DNA from: Flectonema sp. DT1601
Lineage: Eukaryota; Euglenozoa; Diplonemea; Diplonemida; Diplonemidae
Direction: 5' to 3'
Assembly (NCBI GenBank): GCA_964019425.1
Contig: OZ025852.1
Span: forward strand, 62,001 to 126,000
Length of the DNA: 64,000 bases
Shown in pieces: positions 1-11,657 of the stretch. The stretch's first letter is position 1, and every line of letters begins with the position of its first letter. A model generated the notes under the pieces. It was not told the origin of the DNA and searched no databases. It was given only the letters and a program-made list of their open reading frames with translations. The position numbers were made by a program, and so were the translations under genes.

Positions 1-637
1 TTCTTCGCATTCTTTATCTGGATTGCTGTAAAACAGCAGAGGTGTCGGTACCCCCAAACTAAGTCGTCTCCATCCCCAAAATGGTTAGACGCACCAATAC
101 CAATTCTCAACTCCCCTTTCAGAATCTTTTGCTTACACTTCGCATTCTTACAACTAGCTTGAGACCCAGGGGCGTACTGTACTTTTAAAGGAGGCATTTT
201 TTCTACTTGTGGTCTGTGAATTGTGTTTTATTTAGTCACCTTTTTCGGGTTAGATAGAATCGAATGTGGTAACGCGTCTGAAAACGTATCTCCGAAGAGG
301 TTCTTCTCCCACACAATTGACAGTTAATTTATAACAATGTTTTATGTGGTTATTATAACCTGGAATAGTGCACAGCATCACTCACCAACGTCTGTGGTGA
401 TGCTATGTGGACCTAAACCAGACAACAAAAAAAATAAAAAAATAAAAAGAGAACCTCTTCAGCAGGATTTATAGTGTGAAAACTTTAAGGTTTCGTCTCA
501 TTGAAAAGACAGAAACACTTACGGTGTTCGTGTGCTGAAAACAAACGAATCGAATAGCGGTTAATGAAAACAGCAGTTATGGAACAACACAATTCAGCAG
601 CCAGAAGGTTTTTCTAATTGTCTTCTGCTGTCGATGA
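1..637. other. Gene-free left edge
   Basis: No convincing reading frame on either strand and no recognisable RNA gene. Base composition is fairly mixed, unlike the homopolymer-rich DNA that follows. A short phrase containing cttcgcattctt occurs near 4-14 and again near 138-149. The stretch could hold the 3' untranslated region of the small minus-strand gene at 638-823 or part of a gene beyond the edge, but nothing supports a specific call. Confidence 0.3.
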
Positions 638-823
638 TCAGTCGATCGTCTCTCCGTTGCTCTTCGGATTCGCAGATGCGTCTACTCTGGTCTCTTTAAC
701 ATCTTTCCTCCAGTCAAAAGATCCCAAATATTGTCCTTCCTCTTCACTCGATTTTACTTTATTTTTCGAAGTTTTACTCTCTTTCTTTGATGCATCAGAA
801 GAAGAACTGCTGCAGGTACCCAT
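638..823 (-). CDS. Small Ser/Lys-rich protein, possibly N-acylated
   Basis: A 61-residue frame beginning Met-Gly-Thr-Cys-Ser. Gly2 followed by Cys4 is the usual pattern for N-myristoylation plus palmitoylation, so a peripheral membrane or flagellar membrane protein is possible. The rest is hydrophilic (Ser, Lys, Glu, Asp) and ends GETID. In its favour are the ATG start, the orientation shared with the whole array to the right, and a good acceptor upstream (TATTCTACACAG, AG at 889-890) that would leave a 65-nt leader. Against it are its short length and lack of a recognised family; an overlapping plus-strand frame also exists but starts with TTG. No function can be assigned. Confidence 0.42.
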   Translation of the reverse strand: MGTCSSSSSDASKKESKTSKNKVKSSEEEGQYLGSFDWRKDVKETRVDASANPKSNGETID

Positions 824-2121
824 TTTATTAATAAGAGAGGTGAAAATATGTTGTCGGTTTCGGGGAATGAACTGACTATTTTACTCAACTGTGTAGAATA
901 TGAGGTTAGAAATATGTTATGGAAGTCACACAAGTTTTTTTTTTTTTTTTGTTGTTTTGTTTCTTTTTCTGACTTACAAAAAGGGGATTTTGTTGCTGGA
1001 TCCTCTCTTTGTTTCATTGAGTGCAAAACTGTAAAACAAAAAGAAAGGGAAAAGAAAAAAAAAAAGAAAAAAAAAAGGGAAAAACAAGTAAATTCATAAC
1101 CATTCATACGAAAGTACAGATACTGGAGTTTTTTTTGTTACCGCCTGGCTATTGCATAAGCAAAGGTTGACCTTGTCGTCAAAGAGAAGGGGGGTGTAGG
1201 CAGCTATTATTGTGCAGAAGAGGCGGTTATCACCTCTTCTCGTTTTTTTTTTTTTTTTTTTTTTTTCCCCTTTTCCCCCTTCATTTTTCTTTTCGTTCTC
1301 AGGCTTCTTTTCACGGTTTCGAAACAAGAAGATTGTAAGGTACATAATAATAATATAAAAATAGAAATAGAAAGGAAAAGGGTATAAAAAAGAAATCAAA
1401 AAAAAAAAAAAAAAAGTTGGGGAGGCAAAAACCATTTCTTTCAAATCTCGCAGGGGGGTTGTAGAAAGTGAGCGAAGGAGTAAAAGAACCTTTCGTGTAG
1501 TTATGTCTTTTTTTAAGAAAAAGATCGTAATTTTTCAGAACCGAACAACGTCATAGAATATCAGTTACAATTAAGAAAAGGTGGCCCTCCCTCCGAACAT
1601 TCAAAAAACAAAAAAAAATGCGGAATGGCTTACAACACATTTGGTTTCAATCACTGTACACGAAAGACAACTATGTTCTCAACCTCACGGCATGGGCGTC
1701 TGTCAGCAGGCTTCTCATGTGTCTCTTCGATCAGGAGCAGGTGTGTCTCGGATTTATTGCCGTGTAACAATTGCTACTTATCTAACGTGAATGAATGACT
1801 TTAAACACGATAGGGATGCTGATTAAAACACCCGTAAGAGGGAGACTTAATTGACCACACTCAGGTGCTATTTAAGGCACACAAACAGCTGATAGCCGGG
1901 TTAGGGGGTCTGCTCAAGTCTCCCCCAAAGCGGCTTCCCAGTTTGAGAACCTTACGAAAAGAAAAAAAATTTCACTAACAAGAATGAACCCTTCTGGTTC
2001 ATGTCCTGCTCGTATGTTTTTTTTTTTTTTTTTTTTGCTACGGATTGCTGTTAGTTTTTTTTTTTTTTTTTTAGATAGCTGAATTCAGACTGACGTCCTG
2101 CTTGCCGAACTACCCATAGTG

Positions 2122-2122
<1 letters not shown>

Positions 2123-2181
<59 letters not shown>
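2123..2181. repeat. TTA trinucleotide microsatellite
   Basis: About 19 perfect TTA units followed directly by a poly-T run. It lies in non-coding DNA. Likely length-variable between individuals. Confidence 0.9.
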
Positions 2182-3783
2182 TTTTTTTTTTTTTTGATAA
2201 AAATGGAGAAGATAAAAAACGTGGAAAATGCATCAAGCTCAATAGGACTATGTTAGAAAAAGTCAGTCCACGTGCATGAGAGGTAACGCGTATCAGAAAT
2301 CAATGGGCAAAGATGATGCTGACAGGCAGTGATTCACAGTGTAACAACAATCACAGTAGAAGCGAGATTTTTATTAATCTTTTTTTTTTTTTTTTTTTTT
2401 TTAAAGGTTTTTTGCAATAGCTGATCATGGTTTGATTTTTTTTTTTTTTTTTTTTTACATTTCATTCTGTTTTTTTTTTGTATACCTCTTCTTGCTTTTA
2501 TTTTCTCTAATTTTTTTTTTCTTTTTTTTTTTCCCATCGGGCTCGTTCCTTCCTTTGGAGAGTATTTTTTGAGACGGGAGGGGGAATTTTGGGAAACGAA
2601 AAAACAAAAAATAAAGAATAAAAGCGGGGGCTTTTTTTTTTTTTTTTGGCATTCTTACATCACTGGCAACACTCTATAGAAGCATGGAGTTAAAGGTGGG
2701 AACAGGGAAAACGACAGGCTTAATCACTCTTCCATTTCGGTCTTATTCCGCTTGGCAGGTGGTGAGAAGAAATCACAGACTAAGTGGTGGAAGTTGGAGG
2801 AAGGGACAAAAAAAGAAGGGTGGGCACATAGATAAAATCGGCGAAAATAGTTGTTTCGGGGAGTGTTTTCTTTTTTATACATACTTGTAATAACCAAAAA
2901 GAAGGGTCCACATATGACGACGCAAGTCATAATATGTTGGCGGACTCAGTGCAGATATGTACAAGTCAACTCATGGGGGGGGGGGGACATCATTACGACT
3001 TTAGGCAAAAGAATAAATATTCACTTGGTCATAATGCATTGGTTTCTCTCTCCGTATTAGTACTCTTATTATGTTGTTTTTTTTTTTTTTTTTTTTTTTT
3101 TTTTCCCCTTTTTCTTCTTTCCCTGACAACCTAACCAAAAAAAAAAAAATAGGATGGGGAACATAAAATTTCGCCTAGGGGAAATAAGTGGTTTGGGAAA
3201 AACTACACATAGCACCAATAGGGTAACAAGAAAAGGAATGGAAAGAAAAAAAAAAAAAAAAACGAAAGAGGCCTTGGTTTATAACGGAAGAATGGGCTGA
3301 CTAAACACAAAGTAAAGGTAAAAAAAGGCGAACAGGGTAGTGAAGAAGCTTTTTTTTTTTTTTTCTTAATCAATTGTTTTTTTTGAATTTTTTGAATTTT
3401 TTGAAGAAGCTTTTTTTTTTTTTTTTTTTTATGTTTTCACTCATCAACTGTCTCACCGTATCGCAAGACATACGCGGATGTATTAAGGAAAAACACTACA
3501 AAAAGTAGTTCCCATTTTCGGGTATTGATCTACATCATTGGAGGTCATAATTAGCTGATTTTAGAACACAACGAGGACTTAATTAATCACCACCTCGAGA
3601 CCGGATGTGGAACTCTCAGTATTGGTATAACGGTAAACCCTTCCCAATATATTCCTTAATTTTTTTCACGCACAATACGCAACGTAATCAGTATGTTTTT
3701 TTTTTTTTTTTTTTTTCCCTTCTAGTTCTCCTTTACGTTTAGTGCTGAGTTCTCGCAAGGAAGCTGTGTAAAAAAAAAAAAAA

Positions 3784-3808
3784 AGAAGAAGAAGAAGAAG
3801 AAGAAGAA
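3784..3808. repeat. GAA trinucleotide microsatellite
   Basis: About eight GAA units directly after a poly-A run, in non-coding DNA. Confidence 0.85.
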
Positions 3809-5679
3809 AAGACGAGTACTTTATTGATGTTTTCTATCAAAGATGGTGTCTGAAACACGCTACGGTCTTGGTTTATAAACATTTTAAAAAAAAAAAAAAT
3901 TTAAAAAAAAAAAAGAAAGAAAGAAAAGCTGTAAATTAACAAAATAAATATAAACCTTCACTTCTACCTTAATTGGTATGTAAGTTTTTTTTTTTTTTTT
4001 TTTTTTCAAAATTTATGACGAATAGGTACCTTGTTCATTCCCATTAAAAGAAGGTTCAAAAAGATGCTCAATTCACTAGACAGGCAGAAGGTGTTCGGCC
4101 CTTTACTATGGTGACATAGCACTGTTTGTTTTCCCCAAATAGGAATATTTTGCTTTGCTGTTGTTCTTTCTTTCTTTTTCTTTTCCTTTCCTTTCCTTTT
4201 TTTTTTTTTTTTTTTTTTTGACTCGTTACTCGTTTCTCAGGCAGTATTAGTTATAATTAACAAGCTTAAAGGAAAAAAAAAAATAATAATAATTAATCAC
4301 GACGCGAATCGTCGGAGGCTTTACCTGGATGAAAATTTTAAGATCCCAACACGAACCCTACCAAAAAAATATAAAAAGCCACGCTTGGGTACGAAGAGTT
4401 CGCTGTTAAAAGTGATTGCGTAGTCAGAATGAAGGGTGAGCAAGGTTGCTTTTTGTTTTTATTTTCCATTTATTTATTTATTTTTTTTTTTTTTTGCTAA
4501 CGTACACAAGACCATCGTTAAATTCATAAAAAACAGATCACCCTTATTATAACTACAACCTCAAAAAAAAAAAAAAAGGGGGAAAAAAAAAAAAAAAAAT
4601 TAAAATTAAAATATTAAAATCCTACTTTCGTTCTTTAGAAATGTTGCTCGCAAAAAAAAATTTTTTTTTTTTTTTTTTTCCCCATATAATTCATTTTTTT
4701 TTATGAAAATTTTCCTCTACATTCGAATGCTCGCCTAGAAATATGTCGCAAAAAGACAGAACCCAAATACGACGCGATTCGTTGACGTAAAGCAAACTGA
4801 AGAATCAGTCAGGAGTCACCGATGACTTGTTTTGCATCGGCTCCTTTCCCTCTCCTTCTCTTTTATTTTTTTTTTCCTTTTTAAAAAACAAAAAAACAAA
4901 AACAACAATAAAAAATATAAAAAAAAACAAGAATCAAAAAAAAACACTCCAGACTTTTCAGTATTTTTTTTTGTACCGCAGGAGCGCGTGCAGCGTTCTT
5001 GTTTGGAACTTGAGAACATAAATGTGAAAAGAGAAATATATTTGGAAAAGAAGAAAAGAATGAATAACAACAACAATTGGCTACTTGATAAAAACACGAA
5101 GCAGATTCGTGCCTCCGTTTTTTTTTTTTTTTTTTTTTTTTTTTTCTCACAAATCCCACAAATCTAGGGAATCTTTCAGACCAGGCGGAGGCAGAAATGT
5201 TAACAAATAAAAAAAAAAAAAATTTTTAAAAAAATATGAACCTCACTGCTGGCAACAAAGACGACTCAGCAGTGTCTCAGGGTTTAGACACCTTGAGGTG
5301 ATTACTCGGGATCCCTTATAGGGAGAATTAAAGTAGCGCAAAGAAATTAATAAATTGCGGGCAAGAGAAAATAAAATCAAAAAAAAAAAGAAATAAACCT
5401 AAGAACTAAAGGAAAAGATGTTGTTGTTGTTGTTTGACTGTCTTCGTCTTTAAGTTTCGTTTTTTTTTTCGTTTCCTTTCGGTGTTCACTGCCAATGTGA
5501 GTCCCTGCCGTTGCATTTTTGGTTCTGTTTTTTTTTCTTTTTTCTGTTCTTTATCAGCCCCCCCCCAGCAACGTCATTAAAAGGATTTCAGCTTCTTCGC
5601 TCTCATAACGTGTCCAGAAGAAGGTAAAAAAAAGAGAAAAAAAAGAAAAAAAAGGAGAGGGGAAACGGGGAAATTGTGC

Positions 5680-6756
5680 TTATTCTTGTGGAGCCTGGGC
5701 AGGAAGTGATGTCGGCTTGTTAGATCCCAAGTTCTTTGGAGAGTTTTGAGGAGATAGTCCAAGTTGTTCTAAATGAGCGTCTAACTCTGCTTCACTCATC
5801 GCGTGGACTCCTTCATTTTCTTGTTTTGGTTTCGAAGGGGCTTGACTTGACTGTACACTATTCACAACAGCAGCAGCAGCAGCTCTGACCGTAGCTGCGG
5901 CTGCTGCTGATGGAGTTACTGGAGGTGATGATGTGTTCATAGCCGTGGCCATAACCAATTGTTGTTTCATTCTGCTTTGCATACTTTGACCTCCCGCTGG
6001 TGTTGCTTGACTTTGAGGTGTCACAACCTGCGTCCAAACAGATTCTACTTTTGGAACTCCCTGCATCCCTGGACTGTTAACATTGTTTGGTGTTTGAGGT
6101 AAACCAGCTGCTCTGGCAGCAGCAGCCTGAGCATCAACAGGTGATACTAAAAGATCACTTGGCAACAGTATTTGTGAGTCATTCAAAGATCCGTTCATAC
6201 CACAAGGAATTGAAGAAGAGCTTACTCCTGGATTCTGAAAACGTGGAGACCACGTTGGGTCCCTGTGCTCTGTACACGAAGTGTCAATTGCTGGCGGTGC
6301 GAAACTTCTCTTTACGAATCTTGCTGCAGCTGTTGGAGTTGGAACACCAGCAGATAAAGGTAACTGACGTCTACCACCAGCAAGAGGACTAATAACTGAT
6401 CCATTAGTCGGACTACAGACCAGAGAAGGAGGGTTTGATGTTGTTAAAGATCTCGGGCTTGGAGGACCAGCTGGAATTAAAACATGAGGAGGAAGGATAT
6501 TTGCGTACCGATTTCCCTTCGCACCGGTTGGGGATGGGAGCTCGAGTGTTTCGGTACTGAGCAAGCTGGGGACTCCGAGGGAAGTGCTTGAGCAGCGCCT
6601 CATAAGAAGTTCCTGAGTACCATTTGTTGGAGATATTGGCAGAACAGAAGGAGGATGATGATGCTGATGCTGTTGTGGAACTGGCGGTGGCTGTTGTTGT
6701 TGCTGTAGTTGCTGCGGCGGTTGCGTAGGTGCCGGTGGCGGCTGCCCCTGCTGCGG

Positions 6757-6813
<57 letters not shown>

Positions 6814-7569
6814 CTGCCCCTGCTGCGGTTGCTGTTGTGGCTGCTGTGGAAGGTGAGGTACCGCATTCATTTGACCAGGTACCACGTCATCATCTTCTCT
6901 CGCCTTTTCCCAGGTTTCTGGAGGTACTCCCTGTTGTTGTTTATGTTACTTGATGATCAATAAAACTATTCAACATTAATACTTCAACTTCTTAATAACA
7001 TACCCTCAGTACGGAATCTCCAAACTTCTCAAATCTCTCCATCAGGTTAGACTTCTTCTTGCGGACGTGGACCATGACGCATGCTTCTCCCCTGATGATA
7101 TTTATTATTATTTTACTACTCCTCTATGGAGGGAGTGGCTGAATATTTGCCGACTGAAAAAAAGGAATACAAACCTCTCACAATGACCTGCTAAAAAAGG
7201 AGTACAGCGAGGTACCTTGGCGCTGGGAAGCTTCCACTTGGCTTGGCAAGTACGGCATCGGAGGATTTTGGCACCTTTTCGAGTGCGGACGTCATCCCAG
7301 TCATTGTGCTTGCAGGGTCTGTTCATGTCTGCAGGAGGTGCGTGGCGGAATGGATGGCTGCCACCTGCTGCCATTCCGTGTTGTGGAGAATGTTCATCTC
7401 CGTCTTCATCGCTCATCACATTTTGAAACTCAAACGGTTGCTGCTGTGGAACCGCAACAGGCATCTGACCATATGGTGCACCCAACTGTGGCACCACAAA
7501 CTGACCTCCATTCGGTACAACAAACATCTGCTGCTGTCCCATCATAGGCGCACCCACCTGCATCTGCAT
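5680..7569 (-). CDS. Three-exon CCCH zinc-finger protein with Gln/Pro-rich tail
   Basis: Exons 7175-7569, 7004-7091 and 5680-6930 join into 577 codons; both introns are GT-AG and the joins restore the finger. Residues 86-108 hold C86-x-H88 and C105-x2-C108, framing an HNDWDDVR stretch; this probably binds zinc. Residues 122-140 form a C-x7-C-x5-C-x3-H finger, whose last Cys and His appear only after the first intron is removed, which strongly supports the splice. The rest is low complexity: Gln/Pro tracts (polyQ coded near 6740-6860), Ala runs and Ser/Pro-rich sequence. Such proteins usually bind RNA and act in mRNA stability or translation. I start at 7569 because an acceptor (AG 7598-7599) lies 28 nt upstream; an earlier in-frame ATG at 7632 is inside the presumed intron or leader. 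Confidence 0.82.
6931..7003 (-). other. Intron 2 of the CCCH gene
   Basis: 73 nt, donor GTATGT, acceptor CAACAACAG. Phase 0. Removing it joins the basic stretch after the finger to the GVPPETWEKARE segment. Confidence 0.8.
7092..7174 (-). other. Intron 1 of the CCCH gene
   Basis: 83 nt, donor GTTTGT, acceptor ATCATCAG, phase 2. A stronger-looking GTGAGA donor lies 7 nt upstream, but using it would break the CCCH spacing, so the weaker donor is preferred. Confidence 0.72.
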
Positions 7570-7747
7570 GGTGGGCGAGGTGTCTTTTTGGGATACCCTG
7601 TTAGAGGAAGTTATAATAAAAGTATTTGACATCACACGAAACTAACGAAATGATAAAAGTGTTGCCTGGAAAGGCAACAGTAACTAAATCAATACAATTT
7701 GTTGAATAAAAATAATAACTCACTCACGTTGAGCAGACTACCGTCGA

Positions 7748-10700
7748 CTATATTGTTCTATCGACTTTGTCTACTTTAAATTTCATAATACGAGTCTCAG
7801 TACGACAATCCATTCTGCTACAAGCAAAGTATGGAAGTGGATGTCTACTTTGAGGAGGAACTACTTTTGATTGAATTTTTCTAAAACTTCTCTTCTCAGT
7901 ACTCAGAGGAGGACGAGGAGTCTTATGAACCACCACAACACTACCTCCTCCTCCAGCTACTGACGGAGGAGGTACTTTTCGATGAATTCGAAAGACGGAT
8001 TTGATTTCAGACTTCTGTCGAAGTGATTTAAAAATTTGAGGAAGTGACAACTCGTCCTCACCCTGCTCGGAGTCACTTTCATCAGGAGGAGGTGTGTCAA
8101 TTCTATTAGGGGTACATTCAAGCAACTGATGTGCAGGTTTTTCTCTCTTTGGTAGAATAGGTTGGCAAGAAAGTGATTTCATTCCAAACGGTGACTGGTG
8201 TCGAGAAAGTCGTCGACCACTTCTGCTGGATTGGCGGCTTAGCCGCCTGCCAGAGACTGAACCTCTGCTTCTGAGAGATTGTCTCGAATTCTGACGAGAA
8301 GATCTTTTTATGGAAAACATTTCAATGCCGGCAGAGTCCGTGAAAATCGGGAATCTGTCACTCAGAGTCATGAGCCGTGAGCTGACGTTCCTGTACTGAT
8401 CTGCTTCTTTAATTAACTGTCTGGCTTCTGATATTGCTTTCTTTACTCCAGTTTCTGGTGGCGAACAAACATCTGGAGTCGCTGTGGTACGCGCACCAGC
8501 AAGCAGGTTTGGAGTGAGTCTGGCCATGCGAGCCATCGATTTTCGTTTACTTCTCTCCTTTAAAAGTCGGTGTTTTTTAATTCGTTGGATCTGAGTTTTA
8601 AATTTTAATTTGATAGCAACGGAGAGCTTCTCTGTTCCTTCGTTTTCCCGGAAATTGTTGTCGGATGAGGAGGAGGAGTCGTCGGTGTCGCCCTCTGACT
8701 CCGCTTCGACACCAGAAAATGCGATTTTTATTTGAGTAAGTCGAGTATCAATCAAAGAATTGATCATCTCAGATTGTTTAGAAAGGAATTCTGAAAGCAA
8801 TTCTCTACTTACAAACCAACACTCGCAATCAGTGAGTGCGACTACTTCTGCTCCCCATCTGCTGTTCTCCATCAATGATTCAAAATAAAGACCGAAAACA
8901 GATCCCCCAGGAAAGATCTCACGATCATCATTAGTGTGTTGAACTTTACCTTTTACAATAACATAAAATCCGTCACATGTGTCGACGGGTTTCAAAATAG
9001 ACATTCCCCGGGAATAGAATTTAGGGATCGCTCCTGAAATCATCAAATCAACAGCTGATGTGTTCCAGTGAACTTTTGTGTTATCAATTAACCTTTTCAT
9101 CGCAAGTATTAAAAGGTTAGATGATAGACGAGTTATATTTTGTGATATTTTATCATAAATAATTCGAGTGTTCTCAAGAACGACATCTGGAGTAGTTAAC
9201 ATCGCTGATACCCAACTATCTGAAGGAAGATGCCATCCCCGAACACAAGAGAGAGATCTTACAGTACAGCAAGACACAACTCCAGCAGTGGATTCCTCTC
9301 CAATGAGTTGAAGATTAACAATCGGTGGTGATACTCTCCTTTCTTGAATATAAATTACATTACAGACCCGATACGATAGTGTGAATGATTCATTCTTCTC
9401 AATCGGATGCAACACCGAATCAACATACTCTCTTGAAGTAGTCCCTTCGGTGATAATTAGAAGTTTTGATTTGACTCCCTGTTGAGCAATTAAGTCTCCT
9501 CTTTTACAAATAAAAGGTTTCGCAACATTTACTAACATAGTTTTCTGTGATGAAGACAGCGAGCTGATTAAATTTGATTGGATTTTATTAAATGCTTCTT
9601 CGAGTTCAGAAGTTCCCAGGATGACCGTATCTCTGCAGGCACGTGTAGCAGCAATAGAGATTGTACTTTCCTTTTGATCTGGTTCCATCAGTTGAAATGA
9701 TATTAATAAGACATCAGAAGGAACAATCCACAGTAAGCAATCAGTTAATGCCGTTGACGTGAATCTCATCTTTTCCTCGAAGAGAATCTCATAAACACCC
9801 ATCCACTCACTCTTACCAACTTGTGATAGTTCTGCTTTTAGTATCGTCGATAGCCTGTTGACTTCTCTCTTGACACTTCCTCTTTGAAGATAGTAAGCTG
9901 CTGTTGCTGGTATTCTTTCATAAAATATAATACTTCCTTTAGTGACATGCATTGGTTTGATATTAGAAAGTAACACTTCGAGAGAGTTAGTCGACCATGA
10001 GCTGAACATTTTGTCCTCTCTTACTGAGAATGCAGTTGGTGCTTTTAGAGGGCTATTGTCACTCGGCCTTGAGCGTCTGAATTTGTGTATCTTCAGTCTG
10101 ATTGCTGGTAGAGCAAGTTTCTTTAAAGAGCGAAGAGATCTCTGAAGGTGCATTTCTTCCAACAGAAGTGCAGTCCGCTGCTGAAGTACCATCGCCGTGT
10201 TCCAAATCTGAATCTGGTCTTCGAGTGCCTTTTGTTGGATTCTGTTTTCTACTGCCCGGCTGCGTTTCAACTTCTCAAACAGCGTTTCGTTGCGAACGAG
10301 TGCCTCAGCTGCGAGTTTCCGAGCCATCGAATACTTGCGAAGTCGTTCAGATTCGTCTTCCGGATCGCGTGACATTGAGACCCGTGAGACTCGTTTTGAA
10401 TTGAAAACTGACCCCCTCGACATTCTACTAACAGAACCACGTGAAGCTAATTGAGCCCTGTCAGCACGTGAACCAACAGAACCACGTGAAGCTAATTGAG
10501 CCCTGTCGTCATACCAACTTCCGTAGAGACCTCCGACGGCTTCGTCGTCGGATCCGCCGGCGTCATCTGATCGGCGCATTTTTCCCGAGTTACGGTAAAA
10601 GGAAGCAACGTTTGATACTTTAGATCTTCTTAACCTGCCTCCACCTCCACCACCACCACCACCAACACTAGACTCAGAGGGTGGTCGAGTGCTATCCTTC

Positions 10701-10909
10701 CGAGCATTCTTAAAAAACGACGCCCCCCCTGCAGCACTTCTTAACAACCTTCCAGTCGGTACCTCAGTCAGTGAGAAGTCCAACAACGGCGTATCAATGT
10801 CTTCTTCTTTTGCATCTTTTACTGGCGCAGGTGGAATCTCGGACTGTGGTTTTCCTCGCCCATCTACAGGAAGGTCAACAAAAGAAGGAGATGCTTTTAT
10901 TTCCGACAT
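7748..10909 (-). CDS. Protein with three cyclic-nucleotide-binding-like domains
   Basis: A single-exon protein of 1,053 residues. The first 230 or so are basic and Ser/Arg-rich, with a 15-residue direct repeat. Three beta-roll segments resembling the CAP/PKA regulatory fold follow, at roughly 300-405, 450-580 and 606-725. The third is clearest, with VKGKV, a GGSVFG turn and ALTDCECWFV. None carries a clean phosphate-binding cassette (GE-x-AL plus Arg), so binding of cAMP or cGMP is doubtful; they may bind another ligand or act as scaffolds. The C-terminal third is basic and rich in SRQSSR-type runs that could be phosphorylation sites. An AG at 10946-10947 precedes the ATG. Proteins with several degenerate CNB domains are common in flagellated protists, but a flagellar role here is only inference. 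Confidence 0.85.
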   Translation of the reverse strand: MSEIKASPSFVDLPVDGRGKPQSEIPPAPVKDAKEEDIDTPLLDFSLTEVPTGRLLRSAAGGASFFKNARKDSTRPPSESSVGGGGGGGGGRLRRSKVSNVASFYRNSGKMRRSDDAGGSDDEAVGGLYGSWYDDRAQLASRGSVGSRADRAQLASRGSVSRMSRGSVFNSKRVSRVSMSRDPEDESERLRKYSMARKLAAEALVRNETLFEKLKRSRAVENRIQQKALEDQIQIWNTAMVLQQRTALLLEEMHLQRSLRSLKKLALPAIRLKIHKFRRSRPSDNSPLKAPTAFSVREDKMFSSWSTNSLEVLLSNIKPMHVTKGSIIFYERIPATAAYYLQRGSVKREVNRLSTILKAELSQVGKSEWMGVYEILFEEKMRFTSTALTDCLLWIVPSDVLLISFQLMEPDQKESTISIAATRACRDTVILGTSELEEAFNKIQSNLISSLSSSQKTMLVNVAKPFICKRGDLIAQQGVKSKLLIITEGTTSREYVDSVLHPIEKNESFTLSYRVCNVIYIQERRVSPPIVNLQLIGEESTAGVVSCCTVRSLSCVRGWHLPSDSWVSAMLTTPDVVLENTRIIYDKISQNITRLSSNLLILAMKRLIDNTKVHWNTSAVDLMISGAIPKFYSRGMSILKPVDTCDGFYVIVKGKVQHTNDDREIFPGGSVFGLYFESLMENSRWGAEVVALTDCECWFVSRELLSEFLSKQSEMINSLIDTRLTQIKIAFSGVEAESEGDTDDSSSSSDNNFRENEGTEKLSVAIKLKFKTQIQRIKKHRLLKERSKRKSMARMARLTPNLLAGARTTATPDVCSPPETGVKKAISEARQLIKEADQYRNVSSRLMTLSDRFPIFTDSAGIEMFSIKRSSRQNSRQSLRSRGSVSGRRLSRQSSRSGRRLSRHQSPFGMKSLSCQPILPKREKPAHQLLECTPNRIDTPPPDESDSEQGEDELSLPQIFKSLRQKSEIKSVFRIHRKVPPPSVAGGGGSVVVVHKTPRPPLSTEKRSFRKIQSKVVPPQSRHPLPYFACSRMDCRTETRIMKFKVDKVDRTI
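10430..10507 (-). repeat. 45-bp tandem repeat inside the CNB-protein gene
   Basis: Two copies, period 45 bp, with 33 identical bases (10430-10462 and 10475-10507). It encodes repeated RAQLASRGSV in the basic N-terminal region. The identity suggests a recent in-frame duplication. Confidence 0.9.
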
Positions 10910-11464
10910 TTTTTATTCACATATTTCCTTGTGAGGTTTGCTTAACTAATTAGGTTCGTCAACACATTTGAGTAAGTTGATATCTTCACCTGATAGGGAT
11001 GAATTATGATTGTTTTGAGGTACGAAAAAAGTTTGAAAATATTATTTTTAAATTTTAAAATTACATCCAATTTTGCGGAACACTGAAGAACAACGAATGA
11101 AAAAAAAAAAAGAAAACGAGAAAAAAAAAAGTCACTTTCCCCTTTTTCCTTTTTTTTTTTTTTTTAATTTATTTCTGGTATTAAATAACAAAAAAAAAAA
11201 AAAAAAAAAAACACTTCCTAAGGAACGAACGGGCAGGGGACAGAGGCGGGAATATTATGCAGCACCCCAATACTGAACATTACTCGCGTGGTTGTTATTA
11301 AAATATAGTTCGAGTGGCCAGTATGTTGGCGTTGCATATTCTTCTACCTAAATAACATACAGCAAGGAACCTGCTTTGTAAATTCTCTTTTCTTTTTTTT
11401 TTTTTTCGAGCGATTAACGAACTACAGAGATGATTACTACTGCGCATTCATTTCTGTGACCAAA

Positions 11465-11500
<36 letters not shown>

Positions 11501-11657
11501 CAACTGCAGGTGTCTCGTGCTTAAGAAAAGAAATGTAAGAAAAAAAAAACTTTTTTTTTTTTTTTTCAAAAGGCTGTCAAATAATATAAAAAGTAACAGG
11601 GGAAACGAATATTACACTGATATAGTGGGACGGGGGGTTTTTTTTTTTTTTTGATTT
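10910..11657. other. Intergenic, homopolymer-rich
   Basis: Holds the presumed leader of the CNB gene next to 10909 and many poly-A/poly-T runs. No supported gene. Confidence 0.5.

Larger units (their letters stand above)
824..5679. other. Homopolymer-rich gene-poor region
   Basis: About 4.9 kb dominated by poly-T and poly-A runs of 10 to about 25 bases, with short islands of ordinary sequence between. It contains a TTA microsatellite and a GAA microsatellite, listed separately. Open frames here are translations of homopolymers (Phe, Lys runs) and are not supported. A phrase gaagaagc followed by a T run occurs twice, near 3341 and 3402, apparently a local duplication. No RNA gene or mobile element was recognised. 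Confidence 0.5.

Noticed and set aside
2334-2652. Lys-rich minus-strand frames
   Set aside because: They are translations of poly-T runs on the plus strand, with no start context or domain.
4816-5167. Several overlapping Phe/Lys-rich frames on both strands
   Set aside because: Products of homopolymer tracts; mutually overlapping and without any recognisable feature.
6709-6963. Plus-strand Leu/Val/Ala-run frames
   Set aside because: Antisense of the CAG/CAA glutamine tract in the CCCH gene.
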